Notes: generated from the sequence alone by a model not told the origin. Positions 12,630-26,413 are shown, counted from the first letter of the stretch. The stretch is 64,000 nucleotides of DNA from Dioscorea cayenensis subsp. rotundata (GCF_009730915.1 NC_052489.1:1364001-1428000); one strand, 5' to 3'. Translations and numbers: made by a program.

Positions 12630-14887
12630 ATGCTTAGTGTTGATCAAGAGATAGCACCAACAAGTGCAGCCAATTTAAAGAGGACGCATCGCCTCTCAAC
12701 TGCCATGCAGAGAACTAGTGAATGGTCTTTGCTTCTTCTCTTCAGCACTTGTTTTATGCTACTCATGCATATGTATATATCAATGATCATGAAGAGGGGT
12801 CCCTCATTGTTTCTTTTTGTATTTCAATAGGATTTTCTCCCAGGACATACCCAGTGATATCACTGTTCTGGCAGGAGGAGCTGCCTTCAGTTTACACAAG
12901 GTAACAAGAAGAACAAACACATACTGTGCTCCTTTTGATTTTACTAGTTAGCTCTATGTCCATTCAGTTCAGTTTTGATTGATCACCGAATCTCTGTATA
13001 GTTTCCATTGGTGTCCAAATGTGGATATATTCGAAAGCTAATGTTAGAAGCTGGTAACTCATCAGACATCTCAGTGACAGACATTTCAGACATCCCTGGT
13101 GGTGCCGAAGCATTTGAGTTTGCTGCAAAATTTTGCTATGGTATGAACTTTGAGATCAGCGCAGAAAACGTCGCAATGCTGCGGTGTGCTGCTGAGTACC
13201 TTGAAATGACAGAGGCATATTCAGATGGAAATCTCATTAATAGAACAGAGGCTTACTTGGAGGAAGTAGCAATGTTGAGCCTCTCCGGTGCTGTCACTGT
13301 GCTTCGCAAAGCAGAGAGCCTTCTGCCTATGTCTGAGAAAGTGAAACTAGTGAACAGATGCATTGATGCAGTGGCATATTTGGCTTGCAATGATAGCCAA
13401 TTCTCTTTGTCATTGGATAGCCAGGAGAGCTTGAGTTCCTCTTTATCACAGCCCAGATTAATTGTGGACTGGTGGGCTGAGGAGTTGACGGTTCTAAAGA
13501 TCAGCACCTTTCAGAGACTTCTTATGGCATTGAAGGCCAGAGGCTTTAAACAGGTGGCTTTTGGACCTGTTCTAATGCTTTATGTGCAGAAATCTCTGAG
13601 AGGTTTGGTGAGCAACACAATCCTTGCTTTCTCTACTTTTCTTTTTGATTATTAACACTGAAACACTTGATATTTATATTGCATAGCATTGCATGACTAA
13701 TTGATAATTGGGCACAGGATCTTTTCAGTGGAGCAAGGAAGAAAAATGAGCTGAAACTAGAGCATGAGAGAAGGTTGGTGTTGGAAACAATCGCCAGTCT
13801 TTTGCCGACCGAAAGGAATGCTATGTCAGTCAGCTTTGTGTCGATGCTCCTGAGAGCAGCCTTGTATCTTGAAACCACAGTGGCTTGCAGGCTTGATTTG
13901 GAGAAGAGGATGGGCTTGCAGCTCGGGCAAGCTGTGCTAGATGATCTACTAATCCCTTCTTACTCACCCGATGCAGACACAATATTCGATGTCGAGACTG
14001 TTAAGAGGATCTTGATGAAATATCTTGAGCAAAATACGGACAGCTTCCGCATTGGATACAACACCGATGATGACTATGTCTCTTCTCCTCTGAATGACAT
14101 GGATATAGTTGGACAGCTTATGGAGAGGTACCTCGCAGAAATAGCATCTGATCACAACTTGCCAATCTCAAAGTTTGTCAGCCTTGCTGAATTAATTCCC
14201 GAGCAAGCCCGGTTTAGAGAAGACGGAATGTATAGAGCAATCGATGTATTCTTGAAGGTGTGCTTTACCTATATAACTAACTAATCTTTGATGTTTTTCA
14301 TTTCATATAATCATCTAGTCTGTTTCATGCTATGTTTTGCAAATTAATTCATGCTAATAATAAATATCATGCAGGCTCATCCATCTCTCAGTGATCCGGA
14401 AAGGAAAAGGATATGTAACTTGATGGATTGCCAAAAGTTATCGAGAGAGGCTTGTGCTCATGCAGCGCAGAATGAGAGGCTTCCCGTACAGATAGTGGTT
14501 CAGGTGCTTTACCATGAACAACATCGTTTCAAAGATCGAATGAGTGGAAGCTATTTCGGTGGAGAATCTCCTGCCCTTTCCCGGCAAATGAACCCATACA
14601 ACACTCATTTTAACACACCCGATGAGCTCTCACGCTTGCGCAGAGAAAATGATGACCTGAAACTAGAGTTACTGAGAATGCGCGCACCCGTAAAAGACAT
14701 AGATCAGCCTTCAATGAATGAAAGCACTTCTTCAGATAGGCCACCATTACTGAAGAAGTCATTCCTTAGTTCTGTAACTAAAAAACTCAGCCGCCTGTAT
14801 TTGTTTTCACGTTCTGAAAGTGTTAAGTCATTGTCTGGCAAAACCGGAAGGAAGACTCCCAAAGACCGGAGGCATTCAATCTCATGA
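12630..14887 (+). CDS. NPH3/RPT2-like BTB-NPH3 domain protein
   Basis: Five exons (12630-12724, 12831-12900, 13002-13607, 13718-14257, 14375-14887) join in phase to 607 aa. Plant NPH3/RPT2-like proteins are substrate adaptors of CUL3 E3 ligases in phototropin and auxin-linked signalling at the plasma membrane. Order of domains: an N-terminal BTB fold (QRTSEW, IFSQDIPSDITVLAGGAAFS, then FPLVSKCGYIRKL and FEFAAKFCYGMNFEIS), then the NPH3 domain (VDWWAEELTVLKISTFQRLL; RLDLEKRMGLQLGQAVLDDL; YRAIDVFLKAHPSLSDPE; CQKLSREACAHAAQNERLP). A short coiled coil follows (LSRLRRENDDLKLELLRMR), and the tail is basic and Ser-rich. Exon 1 ends two bases into the Trp codon of the conserved SEW/IFSQDIPSD motif, which fixes the first intron. 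The subgroup within the family (possibly SR1IP1-like) is uncertain. Confidence 0.95.
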
Positions 14888-15225
14888 ATCAATATATCAC
14901 CTGTAAACATTCACTGTTGAATTGTATCACAGCTTGAACTTCTCCGCATTTAAATATCCAAGTTTTGTGTCTGTCTTATATAAATAAAATTAAAAAAAGA
15001 TTGCGACAATTTTAATTGGTCTCATATAATTCAAATACTTCAGGATGGATATTTTGTTTTTCCAAGGAATTATGCATCCTTTTCATTTTGGAAAATGAAA
15101 CAAAAACTTAGAATATCTGATCATGAAGCTACCATTAACATTAACAAGAAAAAGGGATTGATTGATTGATTGATTCAAGTATTGCAATCCAAGAAGTTTC
15201 ATCATCATCATCATGATCATCATCA
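14888..15225. other. Tail-to-tail spacer
   Basis: This 338-bp stretch lies between two converging genes and is probably shared 3' UTR. It holds a (GATT)n run at about 15160 and a CAT-rich run from 15196 that enters the end of the minus-strand gene. No gene is visible. Confidence 0.6.
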
Positions 15226-15878
15226 TCATGTCATGTTAAGACTCAAACATTGAAAGAGCCAAGGAGGATACTGCTTCATTCTATCCTCTCTAACACCACC
15301 TTCAACCTCAAATCCATTGAGCTTAATTCTACCAGACTCCGATGAAGACGAAGAAAAGCTCGTGCCGGAGTCTGAAGTATATGATCTTTCATCCTTCTTT
15401 CTTCGGCTTCTCCCGGTGGCCAATGTCAGCTCTAAGTAATTCTCATCATCACTTTCAATCATCCCATGCCTATCCTCACCTTCTATATACTCTTCTGCAG
15501 GCTGTTCAAGATCAAGTTGCCGAGGAATTCTTCGCCTTTCTTCTTGATAACAATAATGAGACCGATCGAAAACCGGTCTCATTCATACCTCTCCATCTCT
15601 GTTCTCTCTTCAACTCTTTAATCTTCAGATCACTCATCAGTATCTTTTGAACTCTATACAGACGGTGAAGTTCATGAACCTACAAAATAAACAAATAAAT
15701 AAATAAATATAAACAAAAGTCAATACTGTCCCCTAAAAAAAATGCATCAAATGTATTAAATAATAACTAACTAAAATCAATAAATTAACATCCATACTTG
15801 TTGTCTGAAAGTTTCTTCATGCTTCAACATGGCCATCTTCATTCTCTCCTTATCATACTGTTTCAGAAACCTCTCCAT
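15226..15878 (-). CDS. Small plant-specific protein of unknown function; frame break in the middle
   Basis: Exon 1 (15878-15798) encodes 27 residues, starting MERFLKQYDKER and ending HEETFRQQ. Exon 2 starts at 15679 and continues the helix: VHELHRLYRVQKILM. The two joined resemble the N-terminus of a family of short plant proteins of unknown function (HEETF.QQVHELHRLYRVQ). Downstream, a different frame carries the rest: LDLEQPAEEYIEG, LELTLATGRSRRKK, a Ser-rich patch, and the end LFQCLSLNMT with stop at 15226. The helix frame and the LDLEQPAEEY frame differ by one base, and a TGA precedes the second frame. Either a very short intron (phase-compatible, only about 46-49 bp, donor near 15568) or an indel separates them. 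Total length would be about 165 aa. I do not know its function. Confidence 0.6.
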
Positions 15879-16161
15879 TATATTTCTGTTCCTGTTTGAC
15901 ATTCAAATTATGAATCTTTAGCACTTGGCTGGATTTCAAGATGAAGATCAATAGTATCACAAAACAACAAACTTTCTAAAAAACTCATATCTGAAACAAT
16001 CAAAACAGTATATTCTTCAAAAGATAAGCATAAAACAAAAAAGAAGAACCAAATAAAACACACACATAAAAATAAGAAACTAGTATTAATTTTCATCCTC
16101 AAATCAACAAGAGAAGATAAGAGAAGAGAAGAAGCAAAGAAAGGTGAAGAACAACAAACTA

Positions 16162-16231
16162 ACTGACCTTGTTGTTGTTGTTGTTGTGGTGGTGGTGGTG
16201 GTTGTTGTTGTTGTTGTTGTTGTTGTTTGGA
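16162..16231. repeat. (TTG)n/(GTG)n microsatellite
   Basis: A run of TTG triplets is interrupted by a run of TGG triplets and then resumes. It lies about 290 bp upstream of the minus-strand start at 15878, so it is probably transcribed as CAA/CCA repeats in that gene's leader. Confidence 0.85.
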
Positions 16232-18064
16232 CTTTTGGCTTCTGTTCTCTCTCTCTCTTGTGTATGTCTTTGAAGTTGGAAAAGGAAAACTACTTAAAAG
16301 AGAGGTTTAGGCAAAGATGATCTTGGAGAAAAGAACAAGAGCCATATTCTGAAACAATGGAGGCAGTGGAGGATTTAAGATTCTAGTTTTGAGAATATTT
16401 TAGTGGGCTATAACTATAAGAGGGCATGCCAAACAAATCCCAGTCTCTTAGCCAATGCAGTTCAAGTATAGGAGAAGGGTAAAGATGCCTCACACTGTGC
16501 CAACAAAGGACAGGGACTAAAATAAGGAGGCCCACTTATTATACATCTACTCATAAAAACTATAGAGCACTACTCCAAAAGAATCATCAAACAGACAGCT
16601 AAACCTGCCATGCTAGATCACATGTGCCCTGGAATTCTTTGATCATCACCAGTTGTCTCAACCTATATCCATATATATATATATATGAACTAAATTTAAA
16701 TTGTGTGCTTCTTTCATTTGGGATTAATCTTGTGGAGTATTCAACATCTTGACGCTATCCTTGATCAGTAGTTGTTCACTGATTGATTGATTGATCTATC
16801 ATCAAGTGTTTATTGACTGATTGGTAGTTTATCTTATGATAATATTTCAATGAAATATTCCTTGTTTTGATGTTAATCATTCATATGACTCCGTCTACTC
16901 TAGTGTTCTTTTATGGTGAAACATTATTTACCAAGTAAAACAAATGTCTTTTTCTTTATAAAGATAGAATATCAAAGTCAAGGTTTAAAATTGCATATTA
17001 TCAAGTGTTATTAATTAAGTAAAATGAATGAATGAGTGAGTGAGTGAGTGTATTATTGGGTCAATAATAATAAAAAGAATAATAATACAGTCCAAACATC
17101 TCCATTTCTTTAGGAGTGAGGAAAGGGGTTGGGTTTTTTGTCCTGGTTGTACTGAAAAAGGCCAATGTTAAGCAAAGTTGGCGAAAATGGGTTATCAAGT
17201 CTCCTTCAAAGCCAATGCCAATGAATCTATCCAAACAATTAGAGAAACTTAAGACCAATCACATACTTTCTCTCTCTTTTATCTCTTTCTTTTCTTTCTT
17301 TCTTTTCTCTTGTGAGTTGTGATTTGATTCTAGCTCCTACTAGCTATAGCTAGGCCTCCCAAAAACCTCCATCACATGATGTCCCAGTTCTCTTTTCTTA
17401 TGCTCCTACTCTTCTTCTCTCATCATGCCTTCTCTTTTGTTTTCATCCTTCAATCTTTCTTTTCATTTTTTCTTTTTCTTTTTTAAATAAATAAATAAAT
17501 AATAATCTCTAATATTTCAAAATTATCCGTTTAAAATTCAATTTTCATTATTTATATAAATTATCATCATGTGAACTGTTTTCTTTGTCCATATGTAAAT
17601 GGATTCTTTTACATATATTACTAGTAAAAAAATTAATAAAACAATAAAAAAATAACTAATATTTTTTTTTTCTAACCCAATTTTTTTTTATTTTTAATAA
17701 ATGTGAAAAAACTATACTGTGAGGTCTATTAATTATATCACGCACCCTCACCTTACAATAATAGAGAGTCAAACTCAAAGTCATAACTTTTACCTATACA
17801 TAAAAGACCTAAGTATCGATTGTTGACTTCTGACTCAAATGTTATGGATTTAATCCAATAATTTATTCATGTTTATTAAACAAAATAAATATTAAAAAAA
17901 AACACATTTGATCAACTTTATGGTTCAATTTGCTCATTTATTCACAAATATCATTACTGAAACTAAAAGATTTTTAAAAAAAAACTAAATAAGCATTGTG
18001 TTTATTTATTTATTTATTTTTAAACTAAATTAATAAAAATACATAATCATAATAATTAAATGGT

Positions 18065-18066
<2 letters not shown>

Positions 18067-18108
<42 letters not shown>

Positions 18109-18446
18109 TGGGCCGACATTGGTGCACGCGCTGCCGGAGTAAGGAGGCGCAGCCGTGTTGTGTGGCGGGCCCACACACACACACATCTCTCTCTCTCTCT
18201 CTCTAGAGTCTATATAAAAGAAAAGAAGCAGACAAGTGGAGTGATAATATAAATACAAACAATACAATAAATACTATGAGAGAAAGAGATGAGTGAGCTA
18301 GCATTTCTAATAAAGTGGATAACTTGTTTAACAAACATTGGCTAATGAATGAAAAGATGCCTTTATATCCTCTTCTTCTTCTTCTGATGAAAAAGGTATG
18401 TTTGTTTTGATTAGCCCCTTCACCCTTTCCTTTCAACCCTTGCTTC

Positions 18447-18490
<44 letters not shown>
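18067..18490. repeat. (GA)n and (CT)n microsatellites
   Basis: A (GA)n tract at about 18067-18104 is followed by a GC-richer 80-bp stretch, then (CA)n(CT)n at 18172-18204, and a longer (CT)n at 18452-18490. Complementary tracts on one strand could fold back on each other. Confidence 0.9.
18187..18220 (+). promoter_or_regulatory. Possible orphan core promoter (CT tract plus TATA box)
   Basis: A pyrimidine (CT)n patch at 18187-18204 is followed at once by CTATATAAAAG (18210-18220), an excellent plant TATA sequence, in a local GC-rich island. No coding gene follows on the plus strand. If functional, it would drive a non-coding transcript. Confidence 0.25.
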
Positions 18491-18497
<7 letters not shown>

Positions 18498-19243
18498 AGG
18501 TGGGATTGGAGGTGGGGTGGGGGTCCTCTATCTATTATATTTTATTATATTATATTTATCATGTATTTTATTTTTATTTTAAAAAAAATTTAGAAGATCG
18601 ATAAAAGTCGATAAAGCGACAAAAAGCAAAAAAATAAATACGTATAAAGATATATAAGTTTACTGACTGAGCATTAACTTTTTAGAGGAAAGACTCTCGT
18701 CATATAATTCTAAAGAGAAAAACGAAAAATATTTCTTATACAAAACTACTACATGAGATCTAGAAAATAAATCATAATATGAGAAACTCGAATTGGAGAT
18801 CTTTTAATCACAAACAGGGATAGTTATTAATGAGCTAACTCATGGTTCTTTCTAATATGAAGAATTATTTTAGACTTTGTAAATATGTGATGATAAGTTA
18901 AAGTTGAAATTTTAGTGTATAATAATAATAATAATAATAATAATAATGTTTTTTAAGGTCCACATAAAGAGAGCTATTGGTTGATTGTTGAGAGCACATG
19001 TACTTGTCCCCGGATGACAACAATGAAAAACAAGTAAAGGATGATAATGTGGGAGATATTTCTCAGGTGACCATTCAGAACCTTCTTCTTCTTCCTAGTC
19101 TGCAAACAGGTCCCTTTTTTCTGGTCTTTAATAATTTTTAGTTAATTTTTCTCATCAATCAACAATAGACCTAACCCGAAACACGGGTGTTTTTTTTTTT
19201 TCGGGTCGAGTCGAGACTAATCTGATTTAAGATTTCAATTCTA

Positions 19244-19280
<37 letters not shown>

Positions 19281-21281
19281 ATAGACTTGATATAAAATTA
19301 AAAAAAAGTTCAAAAAGTTAAAATATAATTATTTATGTTTTTTTCCTCTTAAATCAAAGATGATGGATTTATCATTTATTAAATAATAATGATAATTAAA
19401 TTTGATTGTTTGAAAGTTGACAAATGTAGGATGATGGTGACGTAAAAATTAGGTTTAGGGTTTTGAGAACAGGACTTTGATGATGAAGTGCAAATATCTA
19501 AGCACTAAAGAGTTTTATAGCAAGTTTACTTTAAAGACTATTTTTATATTCATATATATTAATATCAAAATAATTGACAGTGATAGCAGAGTGCTTGTGT
19601 GACTTTATATATTTTAAATTTTAATGCGAAAAACTAAACAAACTTTATCATTATTAAACAATCAAAAGTGAAATAATGATAAATTTTTAGTTATAGTCCA
19701 ATAGACTAGTTATCAGCCATCTGTTTCTTTAGGTTTAGGTTTAGTTATAAGTTTATATATATATATATATATAACTTTTAATAAGACCATGCGTGAAGAG
19801 TGGCATTGAAAGTATAAAAATTAACCTCGTTAATAGGAATGATTAATAGTGCTTAATTAAACAGTGCACGCCTGTCAGTTTATCACTACACCATACCAAG
19901 CCTTGAGCCTCTTCAGTTTCAGCACCATGCTTTTGTAAAGTTCATTATGATTAATATTTAATCATTTTATTAATTATTCCTATGTTGTTGCATTGAAGAT
20001 CTAAACTCTTTTGATTATATAATGAACTATTGGTCATGATTAAGTCAGTCTATTTAGTATGTAACTCTATGAGGAAAAATCCAACTAAGAAACTTAATTA
20101 TAATACTAATTATAAGTTATGTTGGTTTGGTTATATTAGTGAGTGTTTGAGTATTAAAATGGAGTGTTTGCATATTATTATAAATTGATGTTTAATGCTA
20201 GAGGTCTGTTTGATATGTGAAAATTTGAAATATATGATAATACAATTTTTATTGACATGTATTTATTTTGTAAATTAATTAAGAGTGTAACATAAAAAAA
20301 GTAATTAAATACAACGAAAACTATGATACAAAAATTTTATTAACTTACAACACTACCAAAAGATAAAATTATCTTTAATTAAAATAATAAATAAATAAAT
20401 AAATTATCTTTGATATATCTTCTCGTAAAAAAAATAATAATAATTGTATATTGTTTATTGAATATCAAATATAAAGTAGCATAAGTACTTCTGTTGTTCT
20501 CATTCACAAATCGAACAAAACCTAAAATTATACACTCACAGATTTTTCATAATGTTTCACTGTTTAATTTTATCAGTATAAAATATTTTATATAAATTTA
20601 TGAATTACGCTGACAAACTTTTATTTAAAAAGTTATCATTAAAAATAATCATGAACTTGTTAGGATTATAAACTTGACCGAATAGAACATAATTAATTAC
20701 TCCGGTCTAAAATACGGAATTAAAATCCACAAACAAAAGAAAACACTAAAGGATTAATTAATATGGTATGTTAAGACATTAAGGGAATCAATGATGATGA
20801 TTAGTGGTAGGATTGGCAGAGAGTATGTGTTGTTTGTACATGCTTAAAAAACAATAATTGAATTAATCAATGGATAATGAGATAGGGCAATGAAGAGGCA
20901 TGCACATGCAAATGCATATATAAATATATATATATATACATATATAATATAAAATTGGGCATACTTGTCCTTATGGGATCCAACACAAAGATGAGTGATG
21001 AGTTCTTGGGGAAAGGGATCTGATCACAATGGACCCAAACACGCCTGGCCTTTTTATTAAGCCTTTTTATCCTAATACATCCTGTTTTGGGACTTTGGAG
21101 GTCTCAAAAGAATCAATCATGTCTCTGCAATGTACCTTAAAGAAAACACATTCTTTCTCACTTCTTTTGCCCTTTTTTTCTTTTCTTTTTATTTCTCTTC
21201 CATGTTTATGGTCTTAGAGAATGAATCATGAGAGACAACTGATCACCCCCTTGTCCTTGTGGGGACTTGCACTTTAAATCC

Positions 21282-21284
<3 letters not shown>

Positions 21285-21316
<32 letters not shown>

Positions 21317-21492
21317 ATCGATTTTCTGCTGACCAGTAGATATCTATGAACGTCTATTATCGCATCTGGATCCTCGATCCGATCACCAGATGACGAATAA
21401 TAATTACACAATAATATATCGAGTAATAAGCATTTATCGATATCGTCTCGCTAATGACATCCAACGCTAATAATCAGCGTCCATTATGAATC

Positions 21493-21547
<55 letters not shown>

Positions 21548-21556
21548 TATATATAT
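21285..21556. mobile_element. Candidate micron-like MITE A, bounded by (TA)n
   Basis: A 179-bp non-repetitive core (21315-21493) is bounded on both sides by (TA)n tracts (21285-21314 and 21494-21556). The core is less AT-rich than its surroundings and has short palindromes. Rice micron elements are a known MITE class that sits inside (TA)n microsatellites. The left core (CTGCTGACCAGTAGAT) and right core (TCAGCGTCCATTATGAATC) resemble the element at 26148-26413. No transposase or hallmark terminal repeat confirms it. Confidence 0.45.
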
Positions 21557-23657
21557 TCTCTATCTCTAATTTATTTTTTAAAGAGAAATCATTTGAAATT
21601 GAACCCTTAATCTCTTCGTTAAAGAAAGAATGAGATAACTAATTATCTTATTAAAAACTAATATTAACACATAAAAGAATTTATTAAACAAAATTAAACT
21701 TTTAGTGACATATAAATTATAGTCATTCTTGATTTTAATATTTCAAATTAAATCATGTTTATTGTAATTAATACAATAATTAATGTGTCAAAGACATTAT
21801 ATTATAGTCAATTTCAAATTAGTCAAATAGACTACAATGATCTAATATGTCAATTCATGAGTAATATTTTTTTTATTGTCTAAATTTTTTTTTAATGATG
21901 TTATTAAATAATATTTTGATATATAATGCTAATGTAAAATAATATAAGATTTAAAATATTTTATAAAAAAAATTGGAAATGAATGACAAGACTAAGTGAT
22001 AAGACTAAAACTTTTATAACTAATATGGCTTTTTTATCCTTCCTTGATTCAATAGCAAACACACACTAATATGTCCCACAATATTCCATTCCTTCAAAGG
22101 AACAAATTTCCACCAAATTTTTGTTTTAATTTTATCATATATATTCTTCTCAGCATAGTTCCCACAATAGACAATCATGTTTTGCCATATTATCATTTTT
22201 GTGTATATCCATTATATTATTTTGTATATATATATTTGTCTCGCTTAATATTACTAAATTTAGTTGACAAGATGTCAAAATTAAATTATTATCATAATTT
22301 TTCTTGTCTAAGTTTCAATCATTAACAAGCAAAAAAATAAATAAATAAATAAATACTTAAATGAATTCAAATATCATATGCAAAAATCACTTTTTGGGTG
22401 ATCATCTATTTAAAAATTCTTACTGGTTCTGAGCATCCAATTTTTTCTCTGCTATATAGAATCTTTGTTGTATTGAGTTTTTTCTTTTCTCTAATATATT
22501 TTAGATGATTTATTAAAAAAAAGAAGAAGAAAAAACAAATATGATGTGTATTGGTAGCTAGCACCTATGAGTTACAAATTTTTATTTACATTGACTTCTG
22601 ATTTTTAATGTTTATTCTACTATATATATATATATATATAATCCTATATTGTTCCTTATAATTATAATCTATTTTCTTATTTATTAAAACTATTTTATTA
22701 TTATTTTTTTAATTATCCAACCATACAAACCTAATATATATATATATATATTATAGTGTATGTGTGTGGCTATTGGCCTTCGTGAAGTTCCAAGCTCTCC
22801 AATTAGCCAAACATAATAAATAATAATAATAATAATAATAATAATAATTATTATTATTATTATTATTATTAAAAATGCAAAACAAGTTAAGAAGCATGTA
22901 TAGAAGAGAATCTTATGGAGCAATATGGACCACTGGTTATAAGTAGCTTAAGAAGAGGTGAGAAAGCATCAAATGAATGTCCACAAAAAACAAGCAAAGC
23001 ACAATGAATGAATAATAAAAATCAATGAGATCATGTGGTTCTCTTTCTCTACGTCATTGAGACATCGTACATAGCCTAGATCTCAACTTGTTTGCCCTCT
23101 TCTTCTCCTTCTTTAATTTGGTCCCACTCACACTTAGTTATAATTCTCTTCTCATGGATTTCAATAAATTCAAACCCAAAAGATTAGAACCAAGTCTTCT
23201 CTCCCTGTCGTTTCTCTAAGCTACACTCATATCTGGCTCTTGTCCTTCTCTCTCTCTCTTATAATTGAGAGTTTAAGTGGGGACTAATAAGAGTTTTATT
23301 ATTGATTATAAGTGGAAGCATGATCATAAGGGACAAATGGGGTTTCAGGAATATGATGGGAGTTTAAGAGCATGATGTGAAAGGGTTTATTTTATTTATG
23401 CCTTTGTTTCTATATATATATATATATATATATGATATTTATTATGAGATTTAATTTAATTGGAGGAAGATGAAGCATTTAAGTAGTTTTGTTTGGGGGT
23501 TGGGGGCTTGAGTTTAGACATTGTTATGGGTCATCTCTTATCTTGTTGGGTTGTTGATCTGTCCCTTAGTTTTTTTTTTCTTACTTATTATTCAAGTTCT
23601 CTATTTGGTATTAGGTGCTTTGTTGAGCTTATTTTTTTATAAAAATAAAATAAAATT

Positions 23658-23865
23658 ATAGTTATTTATTTATTAGTTTGAGTGATGGTCTTCTCTAAAA
23701 TTTTATAGGTGTTAGTTATTAGGCAAATTATTTATAAGTGCATTTAGAAATTTTCAACTAAAAAAATTTATAGTTATTTATTTATTAGTTTGAATGATGA
23801 TCTTCTCTAAAATTTTATAGGTGTTAGTTATTAGGCAAATTATTTATAAGTGCATTTAGAAATTT
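23658..23865. repeat. Tandem duplication, two copies, 112-bp period
   Basis: Two copies of an approximately 96-bp segment start at 23658 and 23770, share motifs such as TAGGTGTTAGTTATTAGGCA, and differ at only a few positions. No gene is involved. Confidence 0.85.
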
Positions 23866-25700
23866 TTCAAACTTGATATTTTTTATACTTATTTTTGAGT
23901 TCCATTTTGTGAAGAATTACTCATAACCAACACACCATTCAATTGACACTTGTTTGTTTGTTTTCTAGGAATGTTATCTTAATTTTTACATAATTGTAAA
24001 ATTTAAAAAATTTCACTTATAAAATATATCTTGACCAAAATAAATAAATAAATAAAAGTAAACTCTTGCTTGATTGTACCATAGCTCAAAATTTGTCAAC
24101 GAAGCCCAACAAGCCTGCCATCTAGAACCATGAATCATTATAAGCCCAATAATACTCTTGCACTCAAGTGCACTTGTTGAGTTTGGGCCCAACCCATTCT
24201 TTTCTGTTGGACTTGATAACACATTCAGAATCATAAATTAATTTGATCTTTAACATTCTTTTAAATGTATCATGAATATTAGTGAAAATATATGAAAAAG
24301 AAAGTTCATTTCATCTTCCTTGTTTTTTTGGTTTTTTTTTAAGCATCTTTTACAATGGGTAACATCACGTTTTATTCAAATTATTTAATACAATTTATAT
24401 ATACATATATATTTTTTGCATTTTCATCTATCGAAATCGAAGGGGAATACTATCTGTGATTCTATGGTGTAGTTTATTTGATTGATCGCTTATTCATTTA
24501 CGTAAATAATTAAAAAAAAAACCTTTATTTATATTTATATTTTTGGTTGACAATAATGAAAATTTTAGCAATTGTATATGTAGTGATAAGGCAATAATAT
24601 TTATTTATGGCATATAAAAATTAGATATTATCAATTTGGCAATTTGATCATCAATGTTAATTGTGAATTAACCCTACCCATCACAAGATGAATTCAATTT
24701 GGAATAAATCATTTATTTAAGATCTTAGCATAATTTTATAAAACCATATCTACATAACATAATACACTCCTACATATCATGGGTAGCAAGAATAGTTACA
24801 GCTCATATTCTTAAAAATAGTTTTCTTAATATTTCATACCATCATAAATCATTAAAATTATATCACTAGTTGTTAATAGCTTAATAGTTAATTTTAACTT
24901 CACATTAAAATTTACGGAAATACATAACTATACCATAGGGCAAGAAGAGAATAGGATAACTTAATTGGCTGATGAAGAATATTGATATATATATATATTA
25001 ATTTAGTATAGTATGCATGTGATATTTTTCAAGTGAATAAAATTTTAAAACATTTGATAAATAGAGATGCAAGTTAGAAATGATTATTAATTTGCAAATG
25101 ACCATAAAATTATACTTAGTTAAACGAGTATCATGGTTCTCATTTTTGGTTGATTGGTAGTTATACCAACTAAATAATAAGATATTATTTGAATAAAAAT
25201 ATTATTTGATCAATAATTATGTAGTAAACTTTTTTTAAAATCAAATTGATCCTAAACTAGATTATTTGAAGAATCACATTGTGAATTACACATTTTTCTT
25301 TTATTAAAAAAACATGATACAGTGCAATAATTCATGTGAAGGGATTAATGTCACATTAAAGAGTATCAAGGCATAATCTCCTAATTAATTTATTAAATAA
25401 AATAAAAACAAGATTATGATCTCAAAGATCACTCTTCTAGTTGCATTTGTAGTTTTAAACAAAAATTATAAGAAAAATAATAATTCAACAGATCAAATTT
25501 ATTATTTATTTATTTTTATTATTTTATTTTTACAAAGAACCAATGAATCCCATTTGCTATGTTTTCAAAAAGCATGGCACACTAACAGGACGTGTCACCT
25601 TCATAATCATTAATGTACTAATTCATCCAAAATTAAAAATAATGGATTATTCATGACACATAAAACTCTTTAAATAGCATTAATTAAATTTTATAATTAA

Positions 25701-26142
25701 TATATATATATATATATATTGAGCACCAAAATACTAGGGGCGTTCATAGATAAGATCGAATTCTATGGGATCTATATCACTTTTTAGATTTAAACCAATG
25801 ATTGTACATCTTCCATAAATATAAACAGTAACATAAACAGTGATTTTGGATAATACTAAATCAGATGAGATAAACAATTATCATATCAACAGTGCTTTAA
25901 ATAGTATTGAATGAGATAAACAGTTATAGCATCTCAATTGTTTTATTATTATTTGAATAGTAAAATTTTAACGACAGTCATCTAAACTGATAGTCACTCC
26001 TGCTTTTAATTTTTTTTTAAAACTAACCCAATAGAACCTTCATCAATTATTTCTTCTCATTTTGTACACTCTATGAAACGTCAACAAAGAGCATATAACC
26101 ACATATGTTTCACGTGGACACTGTAAACATTCATATATAACA

Positions 26143-26147
<5 letters not shown>
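25701..26147. mobile_element. Candidate micron-like element C between (TA)n tracts
   Basis: A segment starting after a (TA)n tract (25701-25719) ends at the (TA)n that opens the next candidate. Near its left end it has GCGTTCATAGATA, close to the reverse complement of TATCTATGAACGTC in element A. That suggests the same family in the opposite orientation. The right boundary is unclear. Confidence 0.3.
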
Positions 26148-26178
<31 letters not shown>

Positions 26179-26413
26179 GCCAAACATTATCTGTGGTCCG
26201 CAGATGATATATAATAACTTTAATAGGATTGACTATGATGATTAATTCTGCTTTGAGATTGATTGATGGTCGATTAAAAGCATATCATCAGACTAGTATC
26301 ATGATAAAAGCTGTATGCAGTGCAGTTGGAAAATCACGCATATCAGCGTTCACGATTTCGAATCATGAGCGTTTACGCATCTCATATTTATATATATATA
26401 TATATATATATAT
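26148..26413. mobile_element. Candidate micron-like MITE B, bounded by (TA)n
   Basis: The core at 26176-26388 is bounded by (TA)n tracts at 26148-26175 and 26389-26412, the same layout as element A. The left core has CTGTGGTCCGCAGAT and the right core has TCAGCGTTCACGATTTCGAA, both similar to A. Membership of one family is inferred from these short matches. Confidence 0.45.
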
